Of a stretch of DNA of 64,000 bases, positions 1-8,446 are shown in pieces. This DNA is from Streptomyces sp. RKAG290. Lineage in GTDB: Bacteria > Actinomycetota > Actinomycetes > Streptomycetales > Streptomycetaceae. The stretch is from assembly GCF_023701695.1 (NCBI RefSeq), contig NZ_JAJOZC010000001.1, positions 496,001-560,000 of the forward strand. Reading direction: 5' to 3'. The notes under the pieces were generated by a model. The model did no database searches and was not told where the DNA came from. It worked only from the letters and a program-made list of their open reading frames with translations. Numbering within the stretch: the first letter of the stretch is position 1; every line of letters starts with the position of its first letter. Position numbers and translations under genes: made by a program.

Positions 1-1
1 C

Positions 2-433
2 GGTGTCGATCTGTCGCCGGGAATGGTGGCGGAGGCCAGGCGGCGTCACCCGGGCCTCCGGTTCGAGGTGGGGACGATGAGCGCCCTGGACCTGGCGGAC
101 GGTTCACTGCGTGGCGCTCTCGCCTGGTACTCGCTCGTCCATACCCCGCCGCAGGAACTGGGGCCCTACGTGACCGAGTTCCATCGGGTGCTGGCACCGG
201 GCGGCCATCTGCTGCTCGCCTTCAAGGTGGGCGACGAGCGCGTCCGGCTGGAGCACGCGTACGGCCATCCCGTGGACCTCGATGTGTACCGGTTCTCCCC
301 CGACCGGGTGGCCGAGCTGCTCCGACGGACGGGTTTCGCGGTGCAGGCCCGGCTGGTACGGGTGGCGGACCCGGGCGAGAGCACTCCGCAGGCCTTCCTG
401 CTCGCGCAGAAACTCCCGCAGGCGGCCGCATAG
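2..433 (+). CDS. SAM-dependent methyltransferase, C-terminal part
   Basis: The reading frame is open from base 2, so the gene starts outside the window; the ATG at 23 is internal. The first visible residues, GVDLSPGM, match the acidic loop after strand beta2 of class I methyltransferases, where the Asp binds the ribose of SAM. Later come the segment around RVLAPGGHLLLAF (motif III, the post-motif strand and turn) and a GFAV motif near the end. The glycine-rich motif I is missing because it is upstream. The family is small-molecule methyltransferases of the UbiE/methyltransf_11-25 type; the substrate cannot be read from this fragment. The gene converges on the CGNR regulator at 545. Confidence 0.85.
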   Translation, partial: GVDLSPGMVAEARRRHPGLRFEVGTMSALDLADGSLRGALAWYSLVHTPPQELGPYVTEFHRVLAPGGHLLLAFKVGDERVRLEHAYGHPVDLDVYRFSPDRVAELLRRTGFAVQARLVRVADPGESTPQAFLLAQKLPQAAA

Positions 434-544
434 AAGCGCGCCGGAGGCCGCACGGAAGCCCCGTGCTGGAGGCCGCCCGGGACGCCGCGCAGACGCCGGC
501 CAGGAGCACCGCGCCTTAGGTGTCGCACCATGCGGCGACTGCGG

Positions 545-1150
545 CTACGCGTCCTGCTGCGGCGCGGCCTGCCCTTCCTTGTGGCGCCGGTAGTAGCGGG
601 CCACCCGGGCGCGGTTGCCGCAGCGCGCGGCCGAGCACCAGCGGCGGCGCGGGTTGGCGGGCACGAACAGCAGGGTGCAGTCGTCCGCCTCGCACTCACG
701 GACCGTACCGATGACCGGATCCGCCAGCAGACCGACCACCGCCTCGGCGAGCGCCGCGGCCGTCCGCACCCCGAGGGGGCCGGAGCGGCGCACTGTCGCC
801 ACGACCTGTCCCCCGCCCCACTCCGCGTACCGGACGGCGGGGGCGGCGAGCTGCGCCTCGTTGAGGCCGTGCAGGGCGGAATCCGGAGGGCGTTCGCCGT
901 TGCGGGCCCGCCCGATGGCATCGGCGGCGTGGGCGCGGACGGCCTGCACCGCCGCCAGATCGGCGGGCCCTGCCGCCTCCTCCCCCTCCGCCGCCCCTGG
1001 CAGCCGGCCGGCCTCCAGGGCCAGCCAGCTCAGCAGCCCGGCCGCGTCGGCCAGGTGATCGACCGGGGCGCCGCCCGGCGGCGGGTGCGGAAGCGTGTTG
1101 AGCAGATCCAGGGCGAGCGGTTCGCCGGTCAGCGGCTCGGGCTCAGTCAT
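545..1150 (-). CDS. CGNR zinc-finger / ABATE-domain transcriptional regulator
   Basis: The protein has 201 residues from the ATG at 1150 (MTEPEPLTGEP). The frame is open further upstream, but this start fits the N-terminus of the family, in which LALDLLNTL is an early conserved helix. The C-terminus carries the zinc-finger signature CEADDCTLLFV...WCSAARCGNRARVARYYRR, whose four Cys bind Zn and whose CGNR helix is presumed to contact DNA. The N-terminal ABATE domain is thought to bind a small ligand. The gene is divergent from the hydrolase at 1237, with 86 bp between them holding three copies of a 7-bp motif, so autoregulation and control of the hydrolase are likely (inference). Confidence 0.85.
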   Translation of the reverse strand: MTEPEPLTGEPLALDLLNTLPHPPPGGAPVDHLADAAGLLSWLALEAGRLPGAAEGEEAAGPADLAAVQAVRAHAADAIGRARNGERPPDSALHGLNEAQLAAPAVRYAEWGGGQVVATVRRSGPLGVRTAAALAEAVVGLLADPVIGTVRECEADDCTLLFVPANPRRRWCSAARCGNRARVARYYRRHKEGQAAPQQDA

Positions 1151-1153
1151 GAC

Positions 1154-1210
1154 CCTAATGCTACCTGAACCACTTGACGCATTAGGTACCGCCCGCATAG
1201 AACTAATGCA
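1154..1210. promoter_or_regulatory. Probable operator: three CTAATGC half-sites at 24-bp steps
   Basis: CTAATGC occurs at 1155-1161 and 1203-1209, and its reverse complement GCATTAG at 1179-1185. The copies therefore start exactly 24 bp apart in alternating orientation. They fill the divergent promoter region between the CGNR regulator and the alpha/beta hydrolase and are AT-rich against a GC-rich background. This is the expected layout for a regulator binding site; the link to the CGNR protein is inferred. Confidence 0.6.
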
Positions 1211-1236
1211 TCAGGACACCAAGGAGGCATGTGAAC

Positions 1237-2148
1237 ATGGCGATTCAAGCTGTTCCCCACATCCGTCACCGGCACATCGAGGTCGACGGCGTGCGCGTCT
1301 TCTACCGGGAGTCACTTCCTGCGGGACAGGCGGACGACGCCCCCGTGATGCTCCTGCTGCACGGCTTCCCCTCGGCCTCGCACCAGTTCCGGCGGCTCAT
1401 GGACGCCCTCGGCGCCCACTACCGGCTGATCGCCCCGGACTACCCGGGCTTCGGCCACAGCGACGCCCCGGCCTCCTCGGCCGCCGGCGGCCCGTTCACG
1501 TACAGCTTCGACCGGCTCGCCGACATCACCGAGGGCTTCGTGCAGCGGCTCGGCCTGTCCCGCTTCGTGATGTACGTCTTCGACTTCGGCGCCCCGATCG
1601 GGTTCCGGCTGGCCGCCCGGCACCCGGAGTGGATAGCCGGACTGGTCGTCCAGAACGGCAACGCGTACACCGAGGGACTGTCGCAGCACGCCCGCGACTT
1701 CATCGCCCTGCGGCCGGAGGCAGCCGGAGCCGCCGACACGGTGCGGTCGCTGCTCACCCTGCCCGCCACCCGCGGCCAGTACGAGGGTGGCACCGCCGAT
1801 CCGGAGCTGGTAGCACCGGACGGCTGGACCCTGGACCAGCACTTCCTCGATCTGCCGGGCCGCACCCAGCCGCAGCTCGACCTGGCCTTCGACTACCACT
1901 CCAACGTGGCGCTCTACCCGCAGTGGCAGGCCTGGTTGCGCGAGCACACCCCGCCGGCGCTCATCGTCTGGGGCACGGGCGACATGTTCTTCCCGGAACC
2001 CGGGGCACGCGCCTACCTGCGCGACCTGCCGGACGCCGAACTGCACCTCTTCGACACCGGGCACTTCGCCCTGGAGGACCGCCTCCCGCAGATCGCCCCG
2101 CTGGTCGCGGACTTCCTGGACCGCACCTGGGCGGCGGACAGGCCGTAG
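1237..2148 (+). CDS. alpha/beta-fold hydrolase (haloalkane dehalogenase / epoxide hydrolase-like)
   Basis: A cytoplasmic hydrolase of 303 residues. The oxyanion segment LLLHGFPSASHQF is near residue 32 and the nucleophile elbow VFDFGAP near 110 carries Asp instead of Ser, as in haloalkane dehalogenases and epoxide hydrolases. The acid region is VWGTGDMFF and the catalytic His lies in DTGHFALED near the C-terminus. A strong AAGGAGG at 1221-1227 sits 9 nt before the ATG at 1237; a GTG at 1231 is in frame but only 3 nt from it. There is no signal peptide. The gene is divergent from a CGNR regulator and probably under its control. The true substrate is unknown. Confidence 0.85.
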   Translation: MAIQAVPHIRHRHIEVDGVRVFYRESLPAGQADDAPVMLLLHGFPSASHQFRRLMDALGAHYRLIAPDYPGFGHSDAPASSAAGGPFTYSFDRLADITEGFVQRLGLSRFVMYVFDFGAPIGFRLAARHPEWIAGLVVQNGNAYTEGLSQHARDFIALRPEAAGAADTVRSLLTLPATRGQYEGGTADPELVAPDGWTLDQHFLDLPGRTQPQLDLAFDYHSNVALYPQWQAWLREHTPPALIVWGTGDMFFPEPGARAYLRDLPDAELHLFDTGHFALEDRLPQIAPLVADFLDRTWAADRP

Positions 2149-2169
2149 CGGGACGGTCGGCGGCACCGC

Positions 2170-2582
2170 TCAGTCCTCCGTCAGTTCCTCCCGGACCCGG
2201 CGCGAGGGGCGGAACTCGTACAGGTCCAGGATCCCCGGCGGGTCCACGAGCCCCGGGCCTCCCGCCTCGACCCATCCGGCGATGTCGGCTATCGCGTCGG
2301 CGTCGTTCACCAGGCCGAGCCAGACCGGTCGGCCACCGGCCCGGCGACCGTCGGCGGACGGCTGGACGACCACGACGTCGGCCTGGTCACAGGCGTCCAG
2401 ACAGTCCACGACCCGGACCCTCGCGACCCCGTCGAGCGGACGGCGCAGAGCGGCAAGCAGCCCCGCGTGGTCCACCCCTCGATCTTCGGCGTCCCGCAGC
2501 AGCAGCCCCGGCAGACGCTGACAGTGGGCCGGAGCGCACCCGTACCGGGCGCACCGGCACCCCTGCGGTCACGGCGGCTCAT
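2170..2582 (-). pseudogene. (2Fe-2S) thioredoxin-like ferredoxin, apparently frameshifted
   Basis: From the ATG at 2582 one frame encodes a short basic lead followed by VSVCRGCCCGTPKIEG. A second frame continues with VDHAGLLAALR, then VRVVDCLDACDQADVVVVQP. Joined, these give the usual layout of small (2Fe-2S) ferredoxin-like proteins: an N-terminal Cys cluster and a CxxxC in the middle. The frames meet in a run of four C at 2475-2478; one extra C would join them exactly. Read as given, the second part could start at a GTG at 2475, but it would lack the first Cys cluster. Either a real pseudogene or a base-calling error; the second is more likely because three neighbouring genes show the same kind of break. 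Confidence 0.7.
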
Positions 2583-2689
2583 GCGGGCAGACTCCGGTGC
2601 GCGGCGTGGATGATCATCGTGGGACTGTACCGGGACACCTCGACGGCTCGAACACCCGAGCCCCCAGGCTGCCGCATGCGGTAATGTTG

Positions 2690-2812
2690 ACGGCTGCGAA
2701 GGGGAGTAGCCCTGCAAACCGGTCGTCGACACACTGGAACCTCCGGGTTCCCGGTGGCCGGGCTCGTGGATCATTGCGGGCGGGCGAGACCTTCGGTCAG
2801 GTATGACACGCC
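2690..2812 (+). promoter_or_regulatory. yybP-ykoY-type manganese riboswitch
   Basis: The leader of the GDT1-family gene contains the two hallmarks of the yybP-ykoY aptamer: the 5' segment AAGGGGAGTAG (2699-2709) and the 3' segment GGCGAGACC (2783-2791), separated by stem-loop forming sequence that includes CCGGGTTCCCGG (2743-2754). This RNA class senses Mn2+ and usually controls manganese exporters, including UPF0016/GDT1 proteins, which is the gene found downstream. The boundaries are approximate and were judged by eye without a covariance model. Confidence 0.7.
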
Positions 2813-2921
2813 CGCGTCCCGTGGGCGTCGCCGTCATGCCGGGCCGAGTGGTCCTCCGAAAAAGCCCGAGCGGCACTTCGCGGAAGATCCGGGGCCCGGC
2901 ACTTACAGAAAGCCACCCGGA

Positions 2922-3505
2922 ATGCATCTCGACCCCTGGCGATCCTCACCGCTTTCGGGCTGATCTTCCTCGCGGAGCTCCCCGACAAGACGATGTTCGC
3001 GTCGCTGGCCATGGGCACGCGCATGCGCCCGCTCTACGTCTGGTTCGGCACCTCGTCGGCGTTCATCGTCCACGTCGCCATCGCGGTCGGCGCGGGAGGC
3101 CTGCTCGGGCTGCTGCCCGACTGGATCGTCAAGCTCGTCTCGGCGTCCCTCTTCGCGTTCGGAGCGTTCATGCTGCTGCGCGCCGGCGGGGACGACGACG
3201 AGGACGAGGACGGCCCGAAGACCGTGACCGGCTTCTGGCCGGTGTACTCGACCGCGTTCATGGCCGTGTTCATCAGCGAGTGGGGCGACCTCACCCAGAT
3301 CACGACGGCCAACCTGGCCGCGAGCAACGGGGCCTGGTCCACCGCGATCGGCTCCGCGGCCGCCCTGATGTCCGTATCGGCACTGGCGCTGCTCGCGGGG
3401 CGCTTCATCGCGAAGCGCGTACCGCTCAAGACGGTCCAGCGCATCGGCGGCCTGTGCATGCTGGGGCTGGCGATCTGGACGGTCACCGAGATCTTCACCG
3501 GCTGA
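2922..3505 (+). CDS. TMEM165/GDT1 (UPF0016) family cation exporter, probably Mn2+, with a likely frameshift near the start
   Basis: Six hydrophobic segments with two copies of the family signature: AELPDKT near the start and SEWGDLTQ in the second half (consensus E-x-G-D-K/R-T/S). An acidic loop, DDDEDEDG, separates the halves. The first in-frame ATG is at 2993, inside the first motif, and would delete half of the first helix. The natural N-terminus reads MHLDP from the ATG at 2922, then LAILTAFGLIFLAELPDKT in a different frame. A single extra C in the run of four at 2933-2936 fuses them. A manganese riboswitch leader upstream and a strong terminator downstream support a single Mn-controlled export gene. 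Confidence 0.8.
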
Positions 3506-3509
3506 CACG

Positions 3510-3541
3510 CGTGTCCCCGCACCGGGTGGTGCGGGGACACG
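3510..3541. terminator. Intrinsic terminator hairpin after the GDT1-family gene
   Basis: A perfect 14-bp stem: CGTGTCCCCGCACC at 3510-3523 pairs with GGTGCGGGGACACG at 3528-3541 around the loop GGGT. It begins 4 bp after the stop codon and has no U-tract, as is common in Streptomyces. Confidence 0.85.
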
Positions 3542-3633
3542 GAACACCGGTGCGGGGCGTCCGGCGGTGGGCCGGCCCGCCCGCACCGGATATGGAGACA
3601 CCGACACCACTGCGGGGTGCAAGACGCCAGAAG

Positions 3634-4158
3634 CTAGAAGAGTGCGGGGGTGGCGTCCTGCGTACCGTTCTCGAAGGCCAGCAGCCGCTGCTTACGGTCG
3701 AGGCCGCCGCCGTAGCCGGTGAGGCTCCCCGAGGCTCCGATCACCCGGTGACAGGGCACGACGATGCTGACCGGGTTCTTCCCGTTGGCCAGTCCCACCG
3801 CGCGCGAGGCGCCCGGCTTGCCCAGGATCCCGGCCAGTTCGCCGTACGAACGGGTCTCGCCGTACGGAATCCGCCGGAGCTCCGCCCAGACGGTGCGCTG
3901 GAACGGGGTGCCGTCCAGGTGCAGCGGGAGGTCGAACTCCCGGAGCTCACCCGCGAAGTAGGCGTCCAGCTGTCGGATCGCCTCGGTGAAGGGCCGAGGA
4001 TCGGATTCGCCGAACGTCACTTCGGGCGGCCGGTGGCGGTGCTCGGTCATGTAGAGGCCGGCCAGGACCCGGTCGGTGGCGACGAGGGTGAGCGGGCCGT
4101 AAGGACTGTCGACCACGGTGTGCTGCCGGGTCACGGCGGTGGTGCGAGTTACGGACAC
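3634..4158 (-). CDS. ogt: Methylated-DNA--protein-cysteine S-methyltransferase
   Basis: This suicide repair enzyme moves O6-alkyl groups from guanine to its own Cys. The protein has 174 residues from a GTG at 4158, chosen because AAGGAAG lies 6 nt upstream; longer starts would run into alkA. The active-site motif IVVPCHRVIG contains the acceptor Cys. Before it are the DNA-binding region (FQRTVWAELRRIPYGETRSYGELA) and the Asn hinge at GKNP. It starts 11 nt after the alkA stop, so the two form an alkylation-repair operon. Confidence 0.95.
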   Translation of the reverse strand: MSVTRTTAVTRQHTVVDSPYGPLTLVATDRVLAGLYMTEHRHRPPEVTFGESDPRPFTEAIRQLDAYFAGELREFDLPLHLDGTPFQRTVWAELRRIPYGETRSYGELAGILGKPGASRAVGLANGKNPVSIVVPCHRVIGASGSLTGYGGGLDRKQRLLAFENGTQDATPALF

Positions 4159-4169
4159 GATGAACTTCC

Positions 4170-5641
4170 TTATGCGGGAAGGTGGTTGATGGGGTGGTCG
4201 TCGACGGTCCACAGATACTGGACCGCGTACGCCCGCCAGGGGCGCCAGGCCGCCGCGCGTGCGGTGAGTGCGGCCGGTGTCGAGGGCAGGCCGAGCGCCT
4301 GTGCCGACCGCCGGATGCCGAGGTCCGTCGGCAGGAAGGCGTCCGGGTCGCCGAGCGCCCGCATGGCGATGACCTCGATGGTCCAGGGACCGAAACCGGG
4401 CAGCGCGGCCAGTTCGGCCCGCGCCTTCTCCCAGTCGGTGTCGGTACCGAGCCGCAGCGAACCGTCGGCCAGCGCGTCGACGAGAGTGGTGAGCGTCCGG
4501 CGACGGCTGCGCGGCAGGGCCAGCTGCTCGGGGTCGAGGCCGGCCAGCGCCTCGGAGGACGGGAAGAGGTGGGTGAGGCCGCCCTCAGGGTCGTCGACGG
4601 GCGTGCCGTGCGCGGTGACCAGCCGGGCCGCGTGCGTGCGGGCCGCGGCGGTCGACACCTGCTGGCCGAGCACGGCCCGGACGGCGAACTCCGCGCCGTC
4701 GACGGTTCTCGGCACCCGCCGGCCCGGCGCCTTGTCGACCAGCGGGGTGAGCAGCGGGTCGGCGCGCAGCTGTTCGTCGACCGCGACCGGGTCCGCGTCC
4801 AGGTCGAGCAGCCAGCGGCAGCGGCTGATGGCGAGGGTGAGGTCGCGCGGGTCGGTGAGCGAGAGGCGGCAGGCGATGTGGTCGGGGCGCGGGGTGAGGG
4901 CGACGATGCCGTGCCCGTACGGCAGATCGAGCGTGCGGCGGTACGCGCCGTCGCGCCACTCCTCGACGCCCGGCACAGCCGTCGCGGCGAGGTGCCCGAA
5001 GAGGTTGCTGGGGTTGAGCGGGGCGCGGTACGGCAGCCGCAGCTCTATCACGCCGGGCGTGGCCGGAGGCTTCGCCGACCGGGCGGCCCGGCTGCGCAAC
5101 TCCCCGGCGCGAGGGCGAAGACCTCGCGGACGGTGTCGTTGAAGGTACGGATCGAGGCGAACCCGGCGGCGAAGGCCACCTCGGCCATGGGCAGTCCGGT
5201 GGTCTCGATCAGCACCCGCGCGGTCTGCGCGCGCTGCGCCCTGGCCAGTGCCAGCGGCCCCGCCCCGAGCTCGGCGAGCAGTTGCCGCTCGATCTGCCGG
5301 GACGAGTAGCCGAGCCGGGTGGCGAGACCCGGCACGCCCTCCCGGTCGACGACCCCGTCCCGGATGAGCCGCATCGCACGGGCGACGGAGTCGGCCCTGG
5401 CGTTCCATTCCGGGGACCCCGGGCTCGTGTCCGGCCGGCAGCGCTTGCAGGCCCGGAACCCGGCCTGCTGGCAGGCGGCGGCGCTCGGGTAGAAGGTCAT
5501 GTTCTCGACCTTGGGCGGTACGACGGGACAGCTCGGCCGGCAGTAGATCCTGGTGGTCACGACGGCCGTGAAGAACCAGCCGTCGAAGCGGGAGTCCTTG
5601 GACCGGACGGCCCGCACGCAGCGCTCGGTGTCGGTGTGCAT
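4170..5641 (-). pseudogene. alkA: Ada-AlkA fusion: DNA-3-methyladenine glycosylase with regulatory domain, apparently frameshifted
   Basis: Domains in order: an Ada-type Zn/methyl-acceptor domain (YCRPSCP, then [10 protein letters not shown]) within the first 85 residues, an AraC-type helix-turn-helix (residues ~90-175), and an AlkA glycosylase with the helix-hairpin-helix region LPGFGPWTIEVIAMRALGD and its catalytic Asp. The first two domains are read in one frame up to FALAPG and the glycosylase in another from ELRSRAARS. They meet at a run of four C at 5102-5105; one extra C restores a ~490-residue protein of normal family length. With the sequence as given the gene is broken between the domains. 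The intact product would sense methylation damage and excise alkylated purines. Confidence 0.85.
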
Positions 5642-5908
5642 GGTTCAAGCATGGGGCACCGAGGTGGCTGTGGCTGGCGAGAATCCGACATCGACCTCGC
5701 ACTGCCAGGAACTCTTCGGCCTCCCGTCCGGCCCGGTCCCTGGCAGGTCATGAGTTGACAGGGAACGCCGCGGTGAGAGGCTTGAAGAGGCTCGGACGCC
5801 CCCGTGAACGGGCCGGAGGCCCGCCGTCCCGCGCGTTCATCGGGTCGTTCGTCTCCGTGGGTACGGAGATGTGGTGCCCGGGCACAGAGAGACAAGGGAG
5901 ACCCCGAC

Positions 5909-6217
5909 ATGACGGACGCGTCGTCCACGCCGATCTGTTCGCATCTGGACGAGGTGCGGCGAGTCACCCCGGACAGCCCCGACTCCTGTCCGGAGTGCGT
6001 CGCGCAGGGTGACACCTGGGTGCACCTGCGCGAGTGCCAGAGCTGCGGGCACGTGGGATGCTGCGACTCCTCCCGCAACAAGCACGCCACGGCCCATCGC
6101 TCCGCCACGGGCCATCCCCTGATCCGCTCGTACGAGCCGGGCGAGACGTGGTGGTGGTGCTACGACGACCAGGTGACCTTCGACGTCGACGGCGTCGGGC
6201 CGGCCCGGGCAGCCTGA
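5909..6217 (+). CDS. UBP-type (ZnF-UBP) zinc-finger protein
   Basis: A small protein of 102 residues from the ATG at 5909, with AAGGGAG 8 nt upstream. The conserved Cys/His pattern is visible: CSHL, then CPECVAQGDTWVHLRECQSCGHVGCCDSS, then KHATAHRSATGHPLIRSYEPGETWWWCYDD. This is the fold that binds ubiquitin C-termini in eukaryotes; in actinobacteria it is a short stand-alone protein of unclear role, perhaps binding protein C-termini. The 267 bp upstream (5642-5908) hold no other gene that I can support. Confidence 0.9.
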   Translation: MTDASSTPICSHLDEVRRVTPDSPDSCPECVAQGDTWVHLRECQSCGHVGCCDSSRNKHATAHRSATGHPLIRSYEPGETWWWCYDDQVTFDVDGVGPARAA

Positions 6218-6248
6218 ACGGACACCACCGCCCGCGCCCCGGGCCCGG

Positions 6249-6785
6249 TCAGACCTGGGCCGCCAGCGCCTCCTCGAACTCCACGTACGCGTGCGCGTCG
6301 AACAGCACGAACCGCACCTCCTCGACCGGCGCGGCGGCCTCCGCCAGCACCGTGCGGACAGCGATCCGGGCCCCGTCGTCCATGGGCCAGCCGTAGATGC
6401 CGGTGGAGATCGCGGGAAAGGCCACGGTCCGGGCCCCCAACTCCACTGCGACGCGCAGGGCTTCGCGGTAGCAGGACTCCAGCAGCGCCGAGCGGTCCTC
6501 GGTGCTGCTCCACACCGGGCCCACCGTGTGCACCACCCAGCGGGCGTCGAGCTTCCCGGCGGTGGTGGCGACGGCCTGCCCCGTCCGCAGCCCCTTGCCG
6601 TACCGCGAGGCGCGCAGTTCGCGGCAGGCGGCCAGGATTTCCGGGCCACCCCGACGATGGATCGCACCGTCCACCCCGCCACCGCCGAGCAGGGAGGAAT
6701 TCGCGGCGTTGACGACGGCGTCGACGGACTGCTTGGTGATGTCGCCTCGCACGAGGGTGATGGTGACGGCGGGAGGTGTGCGCAT
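6249..6785 (-). CDS. Macrodomain protein, O-acetyl-ADP-ribose deacetylase family
   Basis: The 178-residue protein is a single macrodomain. Motifs: ADP-ribose contact GDITKQSVDAVVNAANSSL with the catalytic Asn/Asp loop GGGGVDGAIHRRGG, and the phosphate loop FPAISTGIYGWP. It is close to the YmdB/MacroD class, which hydrolyses O-acetyl-ADP-ribose and mono-ADP-ribosyl carboxylates. It converges on the zinc-finger gene with a 31-bp gap. The 140 bp upstream contain the inverted repeat at 6852-6922, which belongs to the end of the next gene. Confidence 0.92.
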   Translation of the reverse strand: MRTPPAVTITLVRGDITKQSVDAVVNAANSSLLGGGGVDGAIHRRGGPEILAACRELRASRYGKGLRTGQAVATTAGKLDARWVVHTVGPVWSSTEDRSALLESCYREALRVAVELGARTVAFPAISTGIYGWPMDDGARIAVRTVLAEAAAPVEEVRFVLFDAHAYVEFEEALAAQV

Positions 6786-6851
6786 ACCGCCATCATGCCG
6801 GTAACGGGTGTCTGCGCGGGTAGTTGAGCGCTCGCGCGCCGGGACTGCTGT

Positions 6852-6922
6852 CTTTCGTTCGGATCAGGCCGGGTAGGGAGCGGGGTCTGGTGCCGCACCT
6901 CGCGGCGCTGTCCGAACGAAAG
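6852..6922. repeat. 12-bp inverted repeat and copy of a short dispersed element, downstream of the FAD oxidoreductase
   Basis: CTTTCGTTCGGA (6852-6863) and TCCGAACGAAAG (6911-6922) are exact reverse complements 47 bp apart, 3 bp beyond the oxidoreductase stop codon. The segment TTCGTTCGGATCAGGCCGGG (6854-6873) recurs exactly at 53415-53434. It probably serves as a transcription terminator or 3'-end structure. Confidence 0.7.
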
Positions 6923-6925
6923 CCC

Positions 6926-8359
6926 CTAACGGCCGCCGTAGGGACCCGATGCGCGCAGCCGGCGCCACACCGCCTTCGCCGCGTGGTGTCCGGACATGCC
7001 GTGCACCCCTGGGCCGGGCGGGGTGGCCGAGGAGCAGATGAAGACCGCGGGGTGCGCCGTCGCGTACGGCACCCGTGCGAGCTTGGGGCGGATCACCGTC
7101 TGCAGCCCGGCGAAGGCGCCGCAGGCGATGTCCCCGTCCACGTAGTTCGCGTTGCGCACGGCGAGCCGGGGCGGTCCCGCCACCGCGCGGGCGAGCACCA
7201 GATCGCGGAACCCCGGGGCGAAACGCTCCAGTTGGCGTTCGATGACCTCGGTGGCGTCGCCCTCCCAGCCGGCCGGTACGTGTCCGTACACCCAGAACAC
7301 CTGCTTGCCCTCGGGTGCGCGGGACGGGTCGACGAGGCTCGGCTGGGCGGTGATCAGGAACGGCACACTGGGGTCGCGGCCGCTCACGGCGGCGCGCAGG
7401 GCGGAGTCGATCTCGCCGGCCGTGGGACCGATGTGCACCGTGCCGGCCCGGCGGGCCTCCTGCGCGGTCCAGGGGACGGGACCCGACAGGGCGTAGTCGA
7501 TCTTGAAGCAGGAGGCGCCGTAGCGGTAGCCGCGGTAGGCGTTGCCCAGTCCCGCGATCCGGGCCAGCGCGGTCGGCGAGGTGTCGAAGATGTAGGCGCG
7601 GGCCGGCGGCAGTTCGTCCAGCCGCTTGACCTCCGTGCCGGTGGTGATGACACCGCCCAGTTCCCGCAGGTACGAGGCGAGGGCGTCGGAGATGGCCTGG
7701 GAGCCGCCGCGCGGCACCGGCCACCCCCGCTCGTGCGCGGCCAGCGCGAAGAGCAGGGCGATTCCGCCGGTCGCGAGCCCGCTGGTGGGGGCGATGGCGT
7801 GGGCGGCGAGTCCGGCGAAGAGACCGCGCGCCTTCTCACCGCGGAAGCGGCGGGACAGGAGCGTGGCGGGCTGGACGGCGTCGAGGCCGAAGCGCGCCCA
7901 GCGGTACGGGTCGCGCGGCAGTCCGTCCCACGGGGTGCGCAGGAAGTCCTGGGCGAGGGTGTCCCAGTGGCCGAGGAACGGCGCGACGAGCCTGCGGTAG
8001 GCCCCCGCGTCCCGCGGTCCGAGCGACATGGCGCTCTCCCCCACGGAGCCGGCCAGCACGGCGGCGGACCCGTCCGGGAACGGGTGGGCGAGGGCCAGCC
8101 GGGGCTGCAGCCACTCCAGGCCGTGCCGGGCGAGCGGCATGGCGTCGAAGGCCGGCGAACCGATGCCCAGCGGGTGGACCGCAGAGCAGGGATCGTGGTG
8201 GAAGCCGGGGAGCGTGAGCTCCTCCGTGCGGGCCCCGCCGCCGACGGTCCGCCCGGCTTCGAAGACCTCCACGGCGAAGCCACGGCGGGCCAGTTCGGCT
8301 GCGGCGGTCAGTCCGTTGGGGCCTGCCCCCACGACGACTGCATCGAGCATCGACGGCAC
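6926..8359 (-). CDS. FAD-dependent oxidoreductase, phytoene desaturase-like (CrtI/GMC-amine-oxidase fold)
   Basis: A flavoprotein of 477 residues. The dinucleotide-binding motif [20 protein letters not shown] starts near residue 9, followed by the acidic end of beta2 (VEVFEAG) and the GGGART loop typical of CrtI/PDSAT proteins. The C-terminal FAD segment is [21 protein letters not shown]. The GTG at 8359 was chosen because AAAGGAG lies 7 nt upstream. There is no partner carotenoid gene nearby, so calling it a carotene desaturase would go too far. It is divergent from the nucleotidyltransferase at 8447. Confidence 0.85.
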   Translation of the reverse strand: MPSMLDAVVVGAGPNGLTAAAELARRGFAVEVFEAGRTVGGGARTEELTLPGFHHDPCSAVHPLGIGSPAFDAMPLARHGLEWLQPRLALAHPFPDGSAAVLAGSVGESAMSLGPRDAGAYRRLVAPFLGHWDTLAQDFLRTPWDGLPRDPYRWARFGLDAVQPATLLSRRFRGEKARGLFAGLAAHAIAPTSGLATGGIALLFALAAHERGWPVPRGGSQAISDALASYLRELGGVITTGTEVKRLDELPPARAYIFDTSPTALARIAGLGNAYRGYRYGASCFKIDYALSGPVPWTAQEARRAGTVHIGPTAGEIDSALRAAVSGRDPSVPFLITAQPSLVDPSRAPEGKQVFWVYGHVPAGWEGDATEVIERQLERFAPGFRDLVLARAVAGPPRLAVRNANYVDGDIACGAFAGLQTVIRPKLARVPYATAHPAVFICSSATPPGPGVHGMSGHHAAKAVWRRLRASGPYGGR

Positions 8360-8446
8360 CTTCGGACTCCTTTGTCAGCCGGCGGTCGGAGTACCCAGGA
8401 TATTCGCAGGCGCCCACGCGCCGGGCGCGGGTAGGGTCCCCGTTCG

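Noticed and set aside
6926..8359. Carotenoid desaturase (crtI)
   Set aside because: The fold fits, but no crtB, crtE or other carotenoid gene is adjacent, so only a general oxidoreductase call is supported.
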